Shown here: piece by piece, positions 4,985 to 6,736 of the stretch
How the letters are laid out: every line of letters starts with the position of its first letter
Numbering within the stretch: position 1 is the stretch's first letter
NCBI GenBank assembly: GCA_003157595.1
Contig: PMKB01000142.1
Location: 1 to 6,736, forward strand
Length of the DNA: 6,736 bases
Source of the DNA: Solirubrobacterales bacterium
GTDB taxonomy: Bacteria > Actinomycetota > Thermoleophilia > Solirubrobacterales > Solirubrobacteraceae
Direction: 5' to 3'
The notes under the pieces: generated by a model
What the model saw: the letters and a program-made list of their open reading frames with translations, nothing else
What the model was told of the DNA's origin: nothing
The model's database searches: none
Program-made: the position numbers and the translations under genes

Positions 4985-6736
4985 GCGACGGCCTCCGCGA
5001 CGGAATCGGAGTCCGCGGCGACCGCGGGGTCCGCGTCCGGCGGCGCGGCCGGGGGGTCCGCGATCGCGACGATCTCGATCGTCTCGCCCCGCAGGCGCTC
5101 CGCGGAGTCGGTGGCGATCGCGCGCTGCAGGAACGCGCTGCCGGCCGGGATGGCGTCGCGCACCGTGACCCGCGCGCGGATCTGGGTCCCCGTCGCGTCG
5201 GCGACCGCCATCTCGACACCGTCGGCAAGACCGAGCCGGCGCGCGTCGGCGGGCGAGATCTCGACACGCTGGTGTGGGTGGAGGAACGCGAGCGCCGGCG
5301 AAGCGGCGACCTCGGGCCCCGCCCAGATCGAGCGATATGAACCGGAGATGAGCTTGCCGCCACGCGCCTTCGCGAGCGCTCGCGGCTTGCGCGGCGCCGC
5401 CGGCTTGACGGCGGAGGGGGCCGGCAGGGCGCCGGCCTGCTCGCGCTGCGGCCAGCGCACGCCGCCGCCGCCGAGCTCCTCGAGCGTCAGGCCCGCGTAC
5501 ATCGGGACCGCCTCGAACAGCAGGGCGCTCGCCGCGGCCCCGCTGAGAACGTCCGCCGGCGCGCCGAGCCGGGCGGCAAGCTCGGCGAGGATCGACCACT
5601 CCGCGCGCACGGCGCCCTGGCGGGCGATCGCCGGGCGCAGCCGCTGCACGCGGCCGTCGGGATGGGTGACGGTTCCTTCCTTCTCGGCTGCCGCCTCGGC
5701 CGGGAACACGACCGTCGCGTGCTCGCGGATGCCGTCGGTGAGGAAGGCCGTGTGGGCGATCACGGTGCTCGCGTGCTCGAGCGCCGTGTCCCAGCCGGCG
5801 CGGTCGGGCAGCTCGCGCAGCGGGTCGACCGAGAGCAGGTAGAGCGCGACGAGCTCGCCGTTGCGCAGGCCCTCGGCGATCGCGGGCGTGTCGCGGCCGC
5901 TCTCGAGCGGTGCCTCGCACAGGCCGGGCCCGCCGTTGGGCAGGACGCCGGCCTCGCGCAGGCCGCGCCCGTTGGCGGCGTCAGGGATGCCGATCAGTCC
6001 GGCGCCGCCGTGCGTGGCGAGCGCGAGTGCGTCGGCGAGCTCCAGCAGCGCCTGGCCGCCGGCGTCGTCCAGCAGACGCTCGCCGTAGAGGACGACGACC
6101 TCCTCGCCGGCCTCGCGCAGCATTGAGGCCAGCGCCGCCACCTCCTCGGCGGTCGTGCCGGCGGCCTGCGCCGCCTCCTGGGCGTCCTCGCCCCTGAGCG
6201 CCGCAGCGAGCGCGGAGGCCAGCTCGGCGCCGCGCCCGGGCGCGAAGCGCAGGTGGCGCCCGCTCGGATCAAGCGCGCTTGGGCGGGCGGTCGCGACCGC
6301 CAGCTTGACGTGACGGCGGCGCACGCCCTTGCGGATTCGCAGCTCGAGGATCGGCGCGTCGTCAACCGGCTCGCAGTCGAGCACGAGCACCGCGTGGGCG
6401 AACTCGAGGTCGGCGACGGTGGCGCTGAGAGCCGGAGCGCTCAGCGCGCGCCAGTCGTCAAGCGGGACGGCGCCGGTCGGGCGCGAGTCCAGGTGCGGCG
6501 AGCCGAGCGCGTCGCGCAGCAGGCGACCGAGCAGCAGTCCCTCCTCGTTGCTCGCGCCGGCGCCGGCCAGCGCGGCGGTGCGAGCCCCCGCTCGGCGCAG
6601 CGCCGAGCTCGCCTCGCTCAGCGCCCGCTCCCAGCTGACCTCGCGCAGCTCACCGCCGTCGCGGATCATCGGCGCGGTGATGCGCTCGTCGACGTGCACG
6701 GCCTGGTAGGCGAAGCGGCCCTTGTCGCAGATCCAG
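4981..6736 (-). CDS. nuoG: NADH-quinone oxidoreductase subunit G (C-terminal 584 aa; 5' end outside window)
   Basis: NuoG is the large Fe-S subunit of the complex I peripheral arm. The visible part is the region homologous to molybdopterin oxidoreductases, which in NuoG normally no longer binds the cofactor. The frame enters at base 6735 as WICDKGRFAYQAVHVDERIT; the Cys at fragment residue 3 matches the last ligand of the 4Fe-4S motif that opens this domain. The N-terminal 2Fe-2S and 4Fe-4S domains are missing because of the window edge, not a deletion. Further matches are GELREVSWERALSEA (fragment 28-42), the central block ending LYLLSVDPLRELPDRAGW, and AAAEKEGTVTHPDGRVQRLR (348-367). A dinucleotide-binding-like beta barrel follows, around HPHQRVEISPADARRLGLAD (486-505) and ARVTVRDAIPAGSAFLQRAI. 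A basic Pro/Ala linker (about 438-460) precedes the barrel, and the last 25 residues are a disordered Pro/Ala/Asp tail. A GTG at 6699 is internal and not the start. The stop overlaps a mini-ORF ATG. Confidence 0.95.
   Translation of the reverse strand, partial: WICDKGRFAYQAVHVDERITAPMIRDGGELREVSWERALSEASSALRRAGARTAALAGAGASNEEGLLLGRLLRDALGSPHLDSRPTGAVPLDDWRALSAPALSATVADLEFAHAVLVLDCEPVDDAPILELRIRKGVRRRHVKLAVATARPSALDPSGRHLRFAPGRGAELASALAAALRGEDAQEAAQAAGTTAEEVAALASMLREAGEEVVVLYGERLLDDAGGQALLELADALALATHGGAGLIGIPDAANGRGLREAGVLPNGGPGLCEAPLESGRDTPAIAEGLRNGELVALYLLSVDPLRELPDRAGWDTALEHASTVIAHTAFLTDGIREHATVVFPAEAAAEKEGTVTHPDGRVQRLRPAIARQGAVRAEWSILAELAARLGAPADVLSGAAASALLFEAVPMYAGLTLEELGGGGVRWPQREQAGALPAPSAVKPAAPRKPRALAKARGGKLISGSYRSIWAGPEVAASPALAFLHPHQRVEISPADARRLGLADGVEMAVADATGTQIRARVTVRDAIPAGSAFLQRAIATDSAERLRGETIEIVAIADPPAAPPDADPAVAADSDSVAEAVA
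4992..4996 (-). promoter_or_regulatory. Shine-Dalgarno site before the mini-ORF
   Basis: The minus strand reads GGAGG, 7 bases before the ATG at 4984, inside the last codons of nuoG (the Ala-Glu-Ala-Val-Ala end). Spacing and sequence are ideal for the mini-ORF. It is 63 bases from the nuoH start, so it cannot serve nuoH directly. Confidence 0.55.

Noticed and set aside
3909..5168. 419-codon plus-strand open frame
   Set aside because: It is antisense to nuoH, the mini-ORF and the end of nuoG. His/Asp/Arg/Glu-rich sequence with no motif shows it is a shadow.
4985..5920. Long upstream extension of the mini-ORF frame (331 codons in total)
   Set aside because: The extension reads nuoG out of frame and is Arg/Pro/Gly-rich. 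Only the last 19 codons, from ATG 4984, have a ribosome site and fit the junctions.
6697..6699. GTG as the start of nuoG
   Set aside because: The frame continues upstream to the window edge with conserved WICDKGRFAYQA sequence, so the GTG is an internal Val codon.

Overview
The window is an internal slice of a bacterial nuo operon, which encodes the proton-pumping NADH:quinone oxidoreductase (respiratory complex I). Every real gene lies on the minus strand. In transcription order (high to low coordinates) it reads nuoG (3' two thirds), a 19-codon mini-ORF, nuoH, nuoI, nuoJ, nuoK, nuoL and nuoM (first 138 codons only). The 14-subunit type order G-H-I-J-K-L-M is preserved. The operon clearly continues beyond both ends: nuoA-F would lie upstream and the rest of nuoM and nuoN downstream. 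There is no promoter, terminator, RNA gene, mobile element or CRISPR array in the window, and no gene-free stretch longer than 60 bases.

The DNA is very GC-rich, with G or C at almost every third codon position, Ile coded almost only by ATC, and long meaningless antisense ORFs. The protein sequences resemble those of Actinomycetota, and the style (frequent CGATCG words, the wording of NuoL and NuoM motifs) suggests Thermoleophilia/Solirubrobacterales. That placement is inferred from memory of the family, not from a search.

The gene products form one machine. NuoG and NuoI belong to the peripheral arm and carry electrons through Fe-S clusters. NuoH forms the quinone cavity at the membrane junction with NuoI. 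NuoJ and NuoK carry the proton path along the membrane arm, and NuoM and NuoL are antiporter-like pump subunits. Catalytic and structural motifs are intact in NuoI (two 4Fe-4S ferredoxin motifs), NuoH (quinone-site loops) and NuoK (two membrane glutamates). The antiporter-like subunits are unusual: NuoL has Ala where the TM5 pump glutamate is expected, and NuoM has Asp there.

The other notable layer is the junctions. H/I, J/K and K/L use 4-base ATGA stop-start overlaps. Between nuoG and nuoH sits a 19-codon ORF with its own GGAGG ribosome-binding site; it overlaps both neighbours by ATGA and contains a perfect 8-bp all-GC hairpin. Between nuoL and nuoM is a two-codon ORF (ATG CGC TGA) joined to both neighbours by one-base TGATG overlaps. 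Between nuoI and nuoJ is a tandem array of four TGAGC pentamers that seems to have pushed the nuoJ start away from a good Shine-Dalgarno sequence. This suggests translation is passed along the operon mainly by termination-reinitiation. I found no evidence of a wholly new system; the findings are unusual details of a known operon.
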